A DNA stretch of 30,779 nt from JAHECQ01 sp047638695 (GTDB lineage: Bacteria; Actinomycetota; Acidimicrobiia; Acidimicrobiales; SZUA-35), in contig JBLINY010000045.1 in assembly GCA_047638695.1 (NCBI GenBank), positions 1 through 30,779 of the forward strand, in the 5' to 3' direction. Below the pieces are notes generated by a model. It made no database searches and was not told the DNA's origin. It was given only the letters and a program-made list of their open reading frames with translations. Shown here in pieces: positions 1 through 7,670 of this stretch. The first letter of the stretch is position 1, and every line of letters begins with the position of its first letter. Both the position numbers and the translations under genes were made by a program.

Positions 1-421
1 TCGACGACAGGGGAGCGCTGCCAGGAACAGTCGGAATCGTCAGCGATTCGGCCAACTGGCGAGCCCGCACCTTGTCACCGAACAGCGCAAGGGCATCGGC
101 TGACGGCCCAATGAAGAGCAACCCTTCATCGGCGCAGCGTTTGGCGAAGACGGCATTTTCGCTGAGGAATCCATAGCCCGGGTGCACGGCATCGCAGCCG
201 CTTCGCTTCGCCGCTCCAATGACGGCCTCTATGTCGAGGTACGCCTCAACCCCATCTCCGTTCGAGAGCGCGACGGACGTATCGGTGGCTGTTGTGTGAA
301 GCGATGACGCGTCGGCTGGCGGATGGATGCTGACCGACTCAATCCCTAACGAGGCCGCCGCCTCAGCGATACGTATGGCGATTTCGCCTCGGTTTGCGAT
401 CAGGACTCGGCTGATGGTCAC
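1..421 (-). CDS. Acyl-CoA/pyruvate-type carboxylase, biotin carboxylase subunit (partial, N-terminus)
   Basis: This is the first ~140 residues of an ATP-grasp biotin carboxylase, the subunit or domain that carboxylates biotin with ATP and bicarbonate in acetyl-, propionyl- or methylcrotonyl-CoA carboxylases. The protein opens with the family signature VLIANRGEIAIRI and later carries HPGYGFLSEN and FIGPSADA, all hallmarks of the N-terminal biotin carboxylase domain. The start is taken as GTG at 421, which places the signature at residues 6-18. There is no strong Shine-Dalgarno sequence. The gene leaves the window at base 1, before the ATP-grasp and biotinyl domains, so the substrate class cannot be decided. 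Biotin carboxylase is near certain; the acyl-CoA specificity is unknown. Confidence 0.93.
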   Translation of the reverse strand, partial: MTISRVLIANRGEIAIRIAEAAASLGIESVSIHPPADASSLHTTATDTSVALSNGDGVEAYLDIEAVIGAAKRSGCDAVHPGYGFLSENAVFAKRCADEGLLFIGPSADALALFGDKVRARQLAESLTIPTVPGSAPLSS

Positions 422-487
422 AGGATCACTTTTCCACCGCCACCGGGGCGACACGAATCGAGCGCCGGCATCCGCCGAGACGAACGC

Positions 488-1289
488 CTACCGACTGACG
501 GTGATGAGAACCGGGACCGTGCGGTTGTTGTGGAAGTCCACGGCCTCTACGGCGTAGGTCGACGTGCCCGGCGCTGGGCGATCATCGAGGAAGGCTGTCT
601 GATTGAGGTCGGCGCCACCACCCAGGTACGTCAGTTCGTCGTCGTCGCCCACGAGCGAGACGCTGTACGAGGCGAACTCGACATTGTCCGACGATGGGTT
701 CCATGTCAGCAACACCTCATCGGCGGTGATCTCACTCTCGAGCCCGGTGACCGGGTCGGGGGGGTTCGGTATCGGTGATGGTCAGCGCTGTGGTCCACCG
801 TCGAGTGAGGGTTTGACCGTTCACATCGACTTCCAACAGGTAGGTGTAAAACCGCTCCGGCTCAACGTCGGTGTCGGTGAACCCAATCGCTGGGCCCTCG
901 TACACCAGCAGGTCGGCCGTGAGCGCCACAGCTTCAGGATCGAGCGTGCCATCGTTCAGAGTCCGATAGATCCGATAGTTGGGCGCTAGTCCGTTGGCTT
1001 CGGACCAAATGAGCTCGACGCTCGTGTCGGTCATGGCCCCACGCCCCAGCCAGTTGTCACCATCGATGGTGCCGGGGTTGTCATCGGGCCGAACAGCCAG
1101 CGCGGTGGAAGCCGAGTCTGGGTCGGAGTCGGTGGTCGCCACAGGTCTTTCGCTGCTCGAGTTACTGGCAGAATCGGAGGACGTACAGGACGTTGCCAAA
1201 CCAGACGTCGCCAACCCAACGATCAGGGCCGCAGCCAGGGCGACCAGAACTCCGAACCGCTCGCCCAACTGACCTGCCACGCGGTCCAA
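488..1289 (-). pseudogene. Fibronectin type III repeat lipoprotein, broken by a frameshift
   Basis: Two adjacent minus-strand frames together form one protein of roughly 265 residues. The first frame (from a TTG at 1289) has a hydrophobic export segment (residues ~13-30), a lipobox-like LATSC with Cys35, a Ser/Asp-rich linker and a fibronectin-III-like domain ending ...TITDTEPP. It then runs into a premature stop at 732. If one base of the G7 run at 758-764 is removed, reading continues as DPVTGLESEITADEVLLTWNP, an ideal domain linker, into a second FN3 domain that ends at 488. The protein would be an extracytoplasmic lipoprotein with a binding or scaffolding role. The break may be real, phase-variable or a sequencing error. 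The exact start is uncertain: only 14 bp separate it from the divergent gene at 1304. Confidence 0.75.
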
Positions 1290-1297
1290 TCTAGGCT
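1269..1297 (+). promoter_or_regulatory. Leaderless promoter for the CaiB-family gene
   Basis: A -35 like CTGACC (1269-1274), a 17-nt spacer and a -10 TAGGCT (1292-1297) lie just before the ATG at 1304. Six nucleotides separate the -10 from the start codon, so transcription would begin at or next to the A of ATG. No Shine-Dalgarno sequence is present. The promoter overlaps the 5' end of the divergent lipoprotein gene. Inferred from spacing and consensus only. Confidence 0.55.
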
Positions 1298-1303
1298 CTT
1301 GCC

Positions 1304-3703
1304 ATGCTCTCGCCGTACCGCGTCCTCGATCTCACTGACGACCGGGGCCACTTTGCTGGCTTCTTGTTGGCCCAGATGGGAGCGGACGTCGTTGCCGTAG
1401 AGCCTCCCGAGGGTCAACGGGCCAGACACAAGGGACCGTGGGCGGGTGGCGAGCGCAATATCGAACGCTCGCTCAACCATTGGGCCTACAACCGGGGCAA
1501 GAAGTCAGTCGTGGTTGAAACCACCGACCAGATTGCGCAACTTGCTGAGGGCGCCGACGTCCTCATCGAGTGCGGCGCCTTCGATCTCGACCTCGAGGCG
1601 CTGCGGTTAGCCAACCCGGCCCTAATCACCGTGTCGCTGACAAGCTTCGGCGCCGATGGCCCAAAGGCCGACTGGCTTGGCACCGACCTGACGTTGCACG
1701 CCGCAAGCGGGGAGATGTCACTGAATGGCTACCAGGACCGAGCTCCCGTACGCATCAGCGCCCCGCAGGTATGGGTGAACGCCGGTGCCGAGGCAGCCTG
1801 CGCCGTAACCATTGCCCTCACCGATCGTCGCCAATCCGGTCTGGGGCAGCACGTCGACCTGTCGGCCCAAGAGGCGATGATGCTGACGGCGCAAGGATGG
1901 TTGGCCCCGGCACTGTGCGACAACCCTTCAGCCCGTCGCAGCGGTGGCGGCCTCGAACTACTCGGCGTCATCAAGTTCAGGTTTGTCTACGAATGCCTTG
2001 ATGGGCACGTCACCCTGACGTTCCTTCCAGGCGTGTTGGTCGGCTCGTTTACCAACCGCATTGTGAAGTGGGCCCATCAACAGGGAACGCTCAGCGACGA
2101 ACTGGCTGCCATTGACTGGACCGACCTCATGAACGAGCGCCAGGCAGAGGAGGTGGCCGAGATCGCTGCCGCCACAGCCGATGGGCTGGCAGCAGCGCTG
2201 GCTACCAAGACGAAAGGTGAGCTGTTCGAGATGGCACAGAGGGATAAATTGCTGATGGTCCCAGTCACGAACGCTGCCGACGTCTTGGCCAGCGAGCATT
2301 ACGCGGCACGCGACTTCTGGGACAGCGTGCCGATGCCGGGCATCGATGCGCCGATTCGCTTTCCCGGACCATGGGCCCACATCGATGGACCAGAACTGCG
2401 GCGGCTGGGGCCCCCGCCGAAACTCGGCGAACACACCGTTGAGATCCTCGGCACTTCGCGCCAAGTCGACGTCGTTCCTACCAACTCAGCCGCACCATCG
2501 CGTCCCCTCGAAGGGGTAACCGTCATCGACTTCACCTGGGTCTACGCAGGACCATTCGCTACCAGGATGCTCGGCTACTACGGCGCAGATGTGATCCGGA
2601 TCGAATCACAAACACGCCCCGACCAGGTGCGCTCGTCGGGACTGTCGCGGGTAATGGGTGATGACGGGCCCGAAGTCAGTCAGCAATGGCATTCCATCAA
2701 CGCCGACAAAAAGAGCCTTCAAATCAACCTGAAAGTGCCCGAGTCGCGCCAGGTCGTCCTGGACCTGGTAGCAAAAGCGGACATCGTGATCAACGCCTTC
2801 TCGCCCGGTGTGCTCGAGCGACTTGGTCTCGGGCACGAAGACCTGCTGGCCGTCAATCCGAAGCTCATCGCTGTATCGACCACGCTGTTCGGCCATAGCG
2901 GGCCCCTCTCTCCCATTCCCGGCTTCGGAAACATGGGCGCCGCCATGGGCGGGTACTACGAGCTCACCGGTTGGCCTGACCGTCTGCCCGCCGGCCCGTT
3001 CTTGGCCTATACCGACGCCACGTCGCCTCGCCTCACAGCGGCAGTCATGATGGCAGCTCTCGACTGGCGTGACCGCTCCGGCAAGGGCGTCAGCATCGAC
3101 TTCTCCCAGGCCGAGGGGGGCGTTCACTTCCTGTCCGAAGCAATGCTCGATCAGGAGGTCAACGGGAATTCCCAGACTCGCAACGGCAACGCTGATCATT
3201 GGATGGCCCCCCACGGCGCCTATCGATGCGGCCTCGCCGAGGCCGATCAATGGATGGCCATCGCATGCGAGACCGACCGGCAATGGCAGGCACTTGCGCA
3301 ACTCCTGGCCCGACCCGAGTTGGCTTCGGTGTCGACGGCGGACCGTCTCGACCGGCAGGCGGAGTTGGACGCGATCATCGAGGCCTGGACGGCCGGCCAA
3401 GAACCGCTTGAGCTTCAGGAACGGTTGCAGGCTGCAGGCGTCCCAGCTCATCAGGTCCAGAACAGCCCTGAGGTAGTCGCCGACCCACAGCTGCTCCATC
3501 GCGACCACTTCCACGAGGTGCCCCACGAGATCTACGACTTCACCTGGGCCGAGCAGTACGGATTTCGTCTCTCACGCAGCGACGGCACACCGCGCCGAGC
3601 CGGCCCGACATGGGGCGAGCACAACTTCGAGATCCTCTCTGACCTGCTCGGTTACGACGGCGAGCAGATCGCGGAGCTCGCCATCGCCGAAGTTCTGGAG
3701 TAA
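1304..3703 (+). CDS. Tandem-fused CaiB/BaiF (class III) CoA-transferase
   Basis: The protein has 799 residues, twice the family's usual ~400, and consists of two CaiB/BaiF modules. Module 1 (~1-385) starts YRVLDLTDDRGHFAGFLLAQMGADVV. Module 2 (~400-799) starts PLEGVTVIDFTWVYAGPFATRMLGYYGADV. Class III enzymes move CoA between acids through an aspartyl intermediate; relatives are alpha-methylacyl-CoA racemases. They work as intertwined dimers, so the fusion probably makes a pseudo-dimer in one chain. The positions that align by eye with catalytic Asp169 of formyl-CoA transferase are Glu in both modules (Glu190 in SAQEA, Glu604 in SQAEG). It precedes a molybdenum hydroxylase by 94 nt, so it may make or recycle the CoA ester of that pathway's acid. 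Substrate unknown; a racemase role cannot be excluded. Confidence 0.9.
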   Translation: MLSPYRVLDLTDDRGHFAGFLLAQMGADVVAVEPPEGQRARHKGPWAGGERNIERSLNHWAYNRGKKSVVVETTDQIAQLAEGADVLIECGAFDLDLEALRLANPALITVSLTSFGADGPKADWLGTDLTLHAASGEMSLNGYQDRAPVRISAPQVWVNAGAEAACAVTIALTDRRQSGLGQHVDLSAQEAMMLTAQGWLAPALCDNPSARRSGGGLELLGVIKFRFVYECLDGHVTLTFLPGVLVGSFTNRIVKWAHQQGTLSDELAAIDWTDLMNERQAEEVAEIAAATADGLAAALATKTKGELFEMAQRDKLLMVPVTNAADVLASEHYAARDFWDSVPMPGIDAPIRFPGPWAHIDGPELRRLGPPPKLGEHTVEILGTSRQVDVVPTNSAAPSRPLEGVTVIDFTWVYAGPFATRMLGYYGADVIRIESQTRPDQVRSSGLSRVMGDDGPEVSQQWHSINADKKSLQINLKVPESRQVVLDLVAKADIVINAFSPGVLERLGLGHEDLLAVNPKLIAVSTTLFGHSGPLSPIPGFGNMGAAMGGYYELTGWPDRLPAGPFLAYTDATSPRLTAAVMMAALDWRDRSGKGVSIDFSQAEGGVHFLSEAMLDQEVNGNSQTRNGNADHWMAPHGAYRCGLAEADQWMAIACETDRQWQALAQLLARPELASVSTADRLDRQAELDAIIEAWTAGQEPLELQERLQAAGVPAHQVQNSPEVVADPQLLHRDHFHEVPHEIYDFTWAEQYGFRLSRSDGTPRRAGPTWGEHNFEILSDLLGYDGEQIAELAIAEVLE

Positions 3704-3768
3704 CCGATCGGGATCAAACCTCCCACCCTTGTGCCCTCGGCCGATTCACGAGCTAGCTTCCAGGGATC

Positions 3769-3801
3769 ATGAAACAACCTGTGTCAAGGGGGCCCTGTTG
3801 A
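3769..3801 (+). CDS. Possible 10-residue leader ORF coupled to the FAD-subunit start
   Basis: ATG at 3769 opens a 10-codon frame (MKQPVSRGPC) whose TGA stop (3799-3801) overlaps the TTG start (3798-3800) of the FAD-subunit gene. A -10-like TAGCTT (3754-3759) lies nine bases before this ATG. The arrangement would suit a leader peptide translationally coupled to the operon. It is short and may be chance: AAGGGGG in the same stretch can act as the ribosome binding site for the TTG start. Confidence 0.25.
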   Translation: MKQPVSRGPC

Positions 3802-4670
3802 AGTACTACGCACCGACGACGGTCGAAGAGGCCGTCGGGGTTCTTAACTCTGAGCCCAATAGCAAGGTGTTTGCTGGCGCCACCGATGTGGTCCCGCAAA
3901 TGCGCGGCGGAAGGCCTGCACCAGACGGGCTTGTCGACCTCAAGAAAATCGAGCGTCTCGTCGCCGTAACCAAGACCGACGACATGTGGGTAATCGGCGC
4001 CGCGACACCAGCCGCGCACCTCACCAGCAACGCCGAACTGGCCGCTGAGTTTCCGGGCTTGGTGGAGGCAGCAGGTCTCATCGGTTCCGACCAGGTTCAA
4101 AGCCGGTCCAGTCTCGGTGGCAACCTCTGCAACGCCTCGCCGGCCGCAGACTCGGTGCCCGGCATGGTCATCAACGGCGCCCGCGCCGTGATTGCCTCCG
4201 CATCAGGAACTCGCACGATCCCCGTCGAGGACGTAGCAAGCGGACCTGGTCGCACGTCACTCGCCGACGGTGAGTTCGTGGTCGAGATCGAGGTCGACCG
4301 TCGTCCAGACAGCACTGGCGACGCCTACCTCCGTCTTATTCCACGGACCGAAATGGATATCGCCGTTGTTGGTGCAGGTGTACGCCTCACCCTCTCGGGC
4401 GACACCGTCACCGCAGCCACCGTCGCTCTTGGCGCCGTGGCTCCCACCGTCATCCGGGTGCCCGACGCCGAGTCTGCCCTGGTGGGCAGCACCCTCGACG
4501 ACGCAACCCTCGAAGCGGTCGCGGCCGCGGCCAGCGCTGCATGTAACCCAATCGACGACAAACGCGGCACCATTGCTTACCGCGAGCATGTGGCTGGAGT
4601 ATTGACCAAGCGAGCGGTCGCCATAGCGGCCGACCGCGCCCGAGGAATCAACAACGGAGGAGGCCACTGA
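3798..4670 (+). CDS. Molybdenum hydroxylase, FAD-binding medium subunit (CoxM/CutM type)
   Basis: This 290-residue protein is the FAD-carrying medium subunit of a xanthine dehydrogenase-family hydroxylase; it takes electrons from the [2Fe-2S] subunit and passes them to the acceptor. The FAD-binding motifs are visible: FAGATD at 25-30 (the AGGTD loop) and SSLGGNLCNASPAADS at 104-119 (the TIGGN loop). A CO-dehydrogenase flavoprotein C-terminal domain follows. A TTG start at 3798 was chosen because KYYAPTTVEEA is the normal N-terminus and AAGGGGG (3786-3792) is correctly spaced before it. The stop overlaps the next start as TGATG, after a GGAGGAGG ribosome binding site. This points to tight coupling in a medium-small-large subunit operon. 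Confidence 0.95.
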   Translation: MKYYAPTTVEEAVGVLNSEPNSKVFAGATDVVPQMRGGRPAPDGLVDLKKIERLVAVTKTDDMWVIGAATPAAHLTSNAELAAEFPGLVEAAGLIGSDQVQSRSSLGGNLCNASPAADSVPGMVINGARAVIASASGTRTIPVEDVASGPGRTSLADGEFVVEIEVDRRPDSTGDAYLRLIPRTEMDIAVVGAGVRLTLSGDTVTAATVALGAVAPTVIRVPDAESALVGSTLDDATLEAVAAAASAACNPIDDKRGTIAYREHVAGVLTKRAVAIAADRARGINNGGGH

Positions 4671-5146
4671 TGGCAAAGACTCATGTGACCGCGACCATCA
4701 ATGGTGACGAGACCGAATTTCTCACCGAAGAGAGCACCTCGCTGCTGAACGCTCTGCGAGACGACGTCGGCCTCATGGGCGTCAAGGAAGGCTGCGCGAC
4801 GGGCGACTGCGGTGCATGCTCGATCATCATGAATGACGAGCTCAACGCCTCCTGCCTCGTGTTTGCCCCAGAAGCCAGCGGTGCCACCATCGTCACGGTC
4901 GAGGGCATGTCCGACGGTGATCACTTGCATCCGCTTCAGCAGTGCTTCTTGGAAGGCGCTGCGCTCCAGTGCGGCATCTGCACCCCGGGTTTCCTGGTGG
5001 CTGCCAAGGTACTGCTCGACAAAAACCCCAACCCAACTGAGACCGAAATTCGCTACGCGCTGGCCGGCAACCTTTGCCGCTGCACGGGCTACGACAAGAT
5101 CATCCGTGCGGTGCAGGAAGCTGCCTCACGCATGCAGGAGGCATAA
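4670..5146 (+). CDS. Molybdenum hydroxylase, [2Fe-2S] small subunit (CoxS/CutS type)
   Basis: This 158-residue ferredoxin-like subunit relays electrons from the molybdenum cofactor to FAD through two [2Fe-2S] clusters. The plant-ferredoxin-type cluster is bound by Cys42, Cys47, Cys50 (GCATGDCGAC) and Cys62. The second, helical-domain cluster is bound by Cys101, Cys104 (CGICTPGF) and Cys136, Cys138 (LCRCTGY). All eight ligands are present and the length is normal for the family. It overlaps the FAD-subunit stop by one base and is followed after 2 nt by the large subunit, so the three subunits should be made in equal amounts. Confidence 0.97.
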   Translation: MAKTHVTATINGDETEFLTEESTSLLNALRDDVGLMGVKEGCATGDCGACSIIMNDELNASCLVFAPEASGATIVTVEGMSDGDHLHPLQQCFLEGAALQCGICTPGFLVAAKVLLDKNPNPTETEIRYALAGNLCRCTGYDKIIRAVQEAASRMQEA

Positions 5147-5148
5147 CA

Positions 5149-7401
5149 ATGGCTTTGGCAGAAGAAACCAACGCAATGCAGGGCTACAAGTACGTCGGCA
5201 CCCGCCCGGTGCGGCCCGACGGGTTTGAGAAGGTCACGGGACGGGCCAAATTCGGCGCCGATCTCACCTTGCCCGGGATGCTCTTCGGCGCCGTCGTGCG
5301 CTCGACTGTGGCCCACGCCGAGATCGTCTCGATCGATACCTCCGAGGCCGAAGCAATGCCTGGCGTCAAATCGGTGATCACCGGCGCCGATTTCCCCGAG
5401 CCCACCGGCAAGCCGGCCGATCAGGATGTACAGCGCAACGCCATTGCTCGTGAGAAGGTGATGTACGAAGGTCACCCAGTGGCAGCCGTTGCCGCCGTCA
5501 CACGTGAGCAGGCCAGGGCTGCCGTCAAGGCCGTCAAAGTCACCTACAAGGTGCTGCCGCACGTCCTCACCGTTGAACAAGCAATGGCAGACGGTGCTGT
5601 TCTTCTTCACGAGAAAATGATGACCAAGGGAGTCGACCCGGCTCCGGAAGCACCCAGCAACATCGCCTCTCGCACGGTCTTCAACGGTGGCGACCTCGAC
5701 AAGGGCTTCGCAGAAGCCGACGTCGTCGTCGAGCGTTCCTTCACCACCAAGCCGGTGCACCAGGGATACATCGAGCCTCACGCTGCTGTGGCTGACACCA
5801 CCCCCGACGGACGCACCACCGTGTGGTGTTCATCGCAGGGGCACTTCGCCATGCGCACTTATTCGGCCAGCGTCCTCGGGTGGGATTCATCCCGCATCAA
5901 GGTGATTCCGGCCGAAATCGGCGGTGGGTTCGGCGGCAAGACCGTCATCTACCTCGAGCCGTTGGCCGTTCGTCTCAGCCAGAAGGCTGGTCGACCGGTC
6001 AGGATCGTGATGGACCGCGACGAGGTCTTCCGGGCCACTGGCCCGACTTCGGGCGCCAGCTTGCGAGTAAAGGTTGGGGCAAAGAACGACGGAACCATCA
6101 CGGCCGCTGACGTGTGGATGGCCTTCGAAGCCGGCGCCTTTGCTGGATCTCCTGTGGGCGCCGCTTCTATGACGGCGCTCGCTCCCTACAAGCTCGAGAA
6201 CTTCAACATCGAAGGTTTCGATGTTGTCGTAAACAAGCCGAAGGTCGCCGCCTATCGGGCACCAGGGGCTCCCATCTCGGCGTTCGGTGTCGAGAGTGTG
6301 CTGGACGAAGTAGCCAAGTCCGTCGGCATGGATCCCATCGATTTCCGCATGCACAATGCAGTCGAGATCGGCGACACGGCCACGTACGGTCCTAAGTTCC
6401 CGATCATCGGGTTCAAAGAGACCCTGACCGCCATTAAGGAGCACCCGAACTATTCGGTGAAGCTCGGCCCCAATCAGGGTCGTGGCGTCTCCGCCGGCTT
6501 CTGGTTCAACGCCGGCATGAACTCGACGGCGACCGTCAACATCAATGATGATGGCACCGCCACCGTAGTCGTGGGTTCACCTGACATCGGCGGCAGCCGA
6601 GCATCAATGATGCTGATGGCAGCAGAAGAGCTGGGTATCGACATCGCCGAGATCAAGCCGGTCATCGCCGATACCGAGACGGTCGGATTCAACGACGTCA
6701 CCGGCGGAAGCCGTGTAACACTGGCGACCGGCGCTGCCGTCGTCGATGCCTGCCGCAAAGTGAAAGACGACCTTTGCGCCCGTGCCGCCAAGCAGTGGGA
6801 CATCGATGCCGACGCAGTCGAGTGGGTCGACGGACGAGCACAGCCCAAGGACGGCTCCCATCCGGCGATTCCACTTTCGGAATTGGCAAAGGGATGGGGA
6901 CGTACAGGCGGTCCGATCGCCGCCACTGCCTCGCTCAACGCCCGTGGTGTTGGCGCAGCGTTCTCAACTCAGATGTGCGATCTCGAGGTTGACCCCGACA
7001 CGGGGGTCGTCACCATCTTGCGGTACACAACGGCCCAGGACGCAGGTCGAGCCATCCATCCCAGCTATGTCGAAGGGCAGCTGCAGGGTGGCGTGGCTCA
7101 GGGAATCGGTTGGGCACTCAACGAGGAATACATCCACAACGCTGATGGCGTGATGGAGAACGACAGCTTCCTCGACTACCGAATCCCGGTTGCATCTGAC
7201 CTGCCGATGATCGATACCGTGATCGTTGAAGTGCCGAACCCGGCGCATCCCTACGGTGTTCGCGGCGTCGGCGAGGTGGGCATCGTGCCGCCATTGGCCG
7301 CAGTGGCCAATGCAGTCGCCGCAGCGACCAACCGTCGTATCACTGACCTGCCGTTGTCTCCGGTTCGCATTCTTGATGCGATCCTCAACAGCGACAGCTG
7401 A
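5149..7401 (+). CDS. Molybdenum hydroxylase, molybdopterin-binding large subunit
   Basis: This 750-residue catalytic subunit of the xanthine dehydrogenase/aldehyde oxidase family inserts water-derived oxygen into its substrate at the Mo centre. The cofactor motifs are GGGFGGK (258-264), the active-site loop AYRAPGAP (368-375) and the catalytic Glu in RGVGEVG (Glu709). The loop is not the AYRCSFR of form I CO dehydrogenase, so it should not be annotated as CO dehydrogenase. Hydroxylation of an aromatic, heterocyclic or acyl substrate is more likely. The ATG at 5149 has AGGAGG seven bases upstream; a longer frame reaching into the small-subunit gene was rejected. It is followed by a MoaD-like gene. 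The substrate cannot be read from sequence. Confidence 0.95.
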   Translation: MALAEETNAMQGYKYVGTRPVRPDGFEKVTGRAKFGADLTLPGMLFGAVVRSTVAHAEIVSIDTSEAEAMPGVKSVITGADFPEPTGKPADQDVQRNAIAREKVMYEGHPVAAVAAVTREQARAAVKAVKVTYKVLPHVLTVEQAMADGAVLLHEKMMTKGVDPAPEAPSNIASRTVFNGGDLDKGFAEADVVVERSFTTKPVHQGYIEPHAAVADTTPDGRTTVWCSSQGHFAMRTYSASVLGWDSSRIKVIPAEIGGGFGGKTVIYLEPLAVRLSQKAGRPVRIVMDRDEVFRATGPTSGASLRVKVGAKNDGTITAADVWMAFEAGAFAGSPVGAASMTALAPYKLENFNIEGFDVVVNKPKVAAYRAPGAPISAFGVESVLDEVAKSVGMDPIDFRMHNAVEIGDTATYGPKFPIIGFKETLTAIKEHPNYSVKLGPNQGRGVSAGFWFNAGMNSTATVNINDDGTATVVVGSPDIGGSRASMMLMAAEELGIDIAEIKPVIADTETVGFNDVTGGSRVTLATGAAVVDACRKVKDDLCARAAKQWDIDADAVEWVDGRAQPKDGSHPAIPLSELAKGWGRTGGPIAATASLNARGVGAAFSTQMCDLEVDPDTGVVTILRYTTAQDAGRAIHPSYVEGQLQGGVAQGIGWALNEEYIHNADGVMENDSFLDYRIPVASDLPMIDTVIVEVPNPAHPYGVRGVGEVGIVPPLAAVANAVAAATNRRITDLPLSPVRILDAILNSDS

Positions 7402-7407
7402 GAGTTA

Positions 7408-7423
7408 ACCGTCCAATGACGGT
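7408..7423 (+). promoter_or_regulatory. Hairpin enclosing the MoaD-like start codon
   Basis: ACCGTC (7408-7413) and GACGGT (7418-7423) form a perfect 6-bp stem with a CAAT loop. The ATG (7416-7418) lies partly in the loop and partly in the stem. A folded mRNA would hide the start codon and limit translation until a ribosome from the large-subunit gene, which stops at 7401, opens it. Function is inferred from position only. Confidence 0.3.
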
Positions 7424-7664
7424 AAAAGTTCACTTCTCCGCTGGGTTGCGAGATCTCAGTGGGGGAGTAGCTGACGTGGAAGTGGAGGCGGCGAATGTTC
7501 GGCGCCTCCTCTCCGCGCTCGACGATCAGTTCCCCGGGATGAGCGAACGACTCAGCGAGGGGACGTCGGTCGCTATCAACGGTGAGATCATTGCCGATGC
7601 CCTTTTCGAGGAGCTGCCCGAGGGTGCCGAGGTGCACTTCCTCGAAACACTCAGCGGGGGCTGA
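7416..7664 (+). CDS. MoaD/ThiS-family sulfur carrier protein
   Basis: This 82-residue beta-grasp protein ends in Gly-Gly (FLETLSGG), the tail that is adenylated and thiocarboxylated in MoaD and ThiS. The body matches MoaD: an N-terminal VKVHFSAGLRDLSGG strand-turn, AINGEII in the middle, and EGAEVHFLETLSGG at the end. In molybdopterin synthase this tail supplies the dithiolene sulfur. Its place 14 nt after a molybdenum hydroxylase suggests a dedicated role in cofactor supply, though stand-alone MoaD-like proteins can also deliver sulfur to other pathways. No MoaE, MoeB or MoaA gene is in the window. The next gene begins 6 nt downstream. Confidence 0.85.
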   Translation: MTVKVHFSAGLRDLSGGVADVEVEAANVRRLLSALDDQFPGMSERLSEGTSVAINGEIIADALFEELPEGAEVHFLETLSGG

Positions 7665-7670
7665 CCCATC

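Noticed and set aside
2606..3526. Long minus-strand ORF inside the CoA-transferase
   Set aside because: It is a shadow frame of a clearly coding, motif-rich gene and matches no family I recognise.
5149..7401. Carbon monoxide dehydrogenase (CoxL) annotation
   Set aside because: The active-site loop reads AYRAPGAP, not AYRCSFR of form I CO dehydrogenase. The subunit set alone is shared by many Mo hydroxylases.
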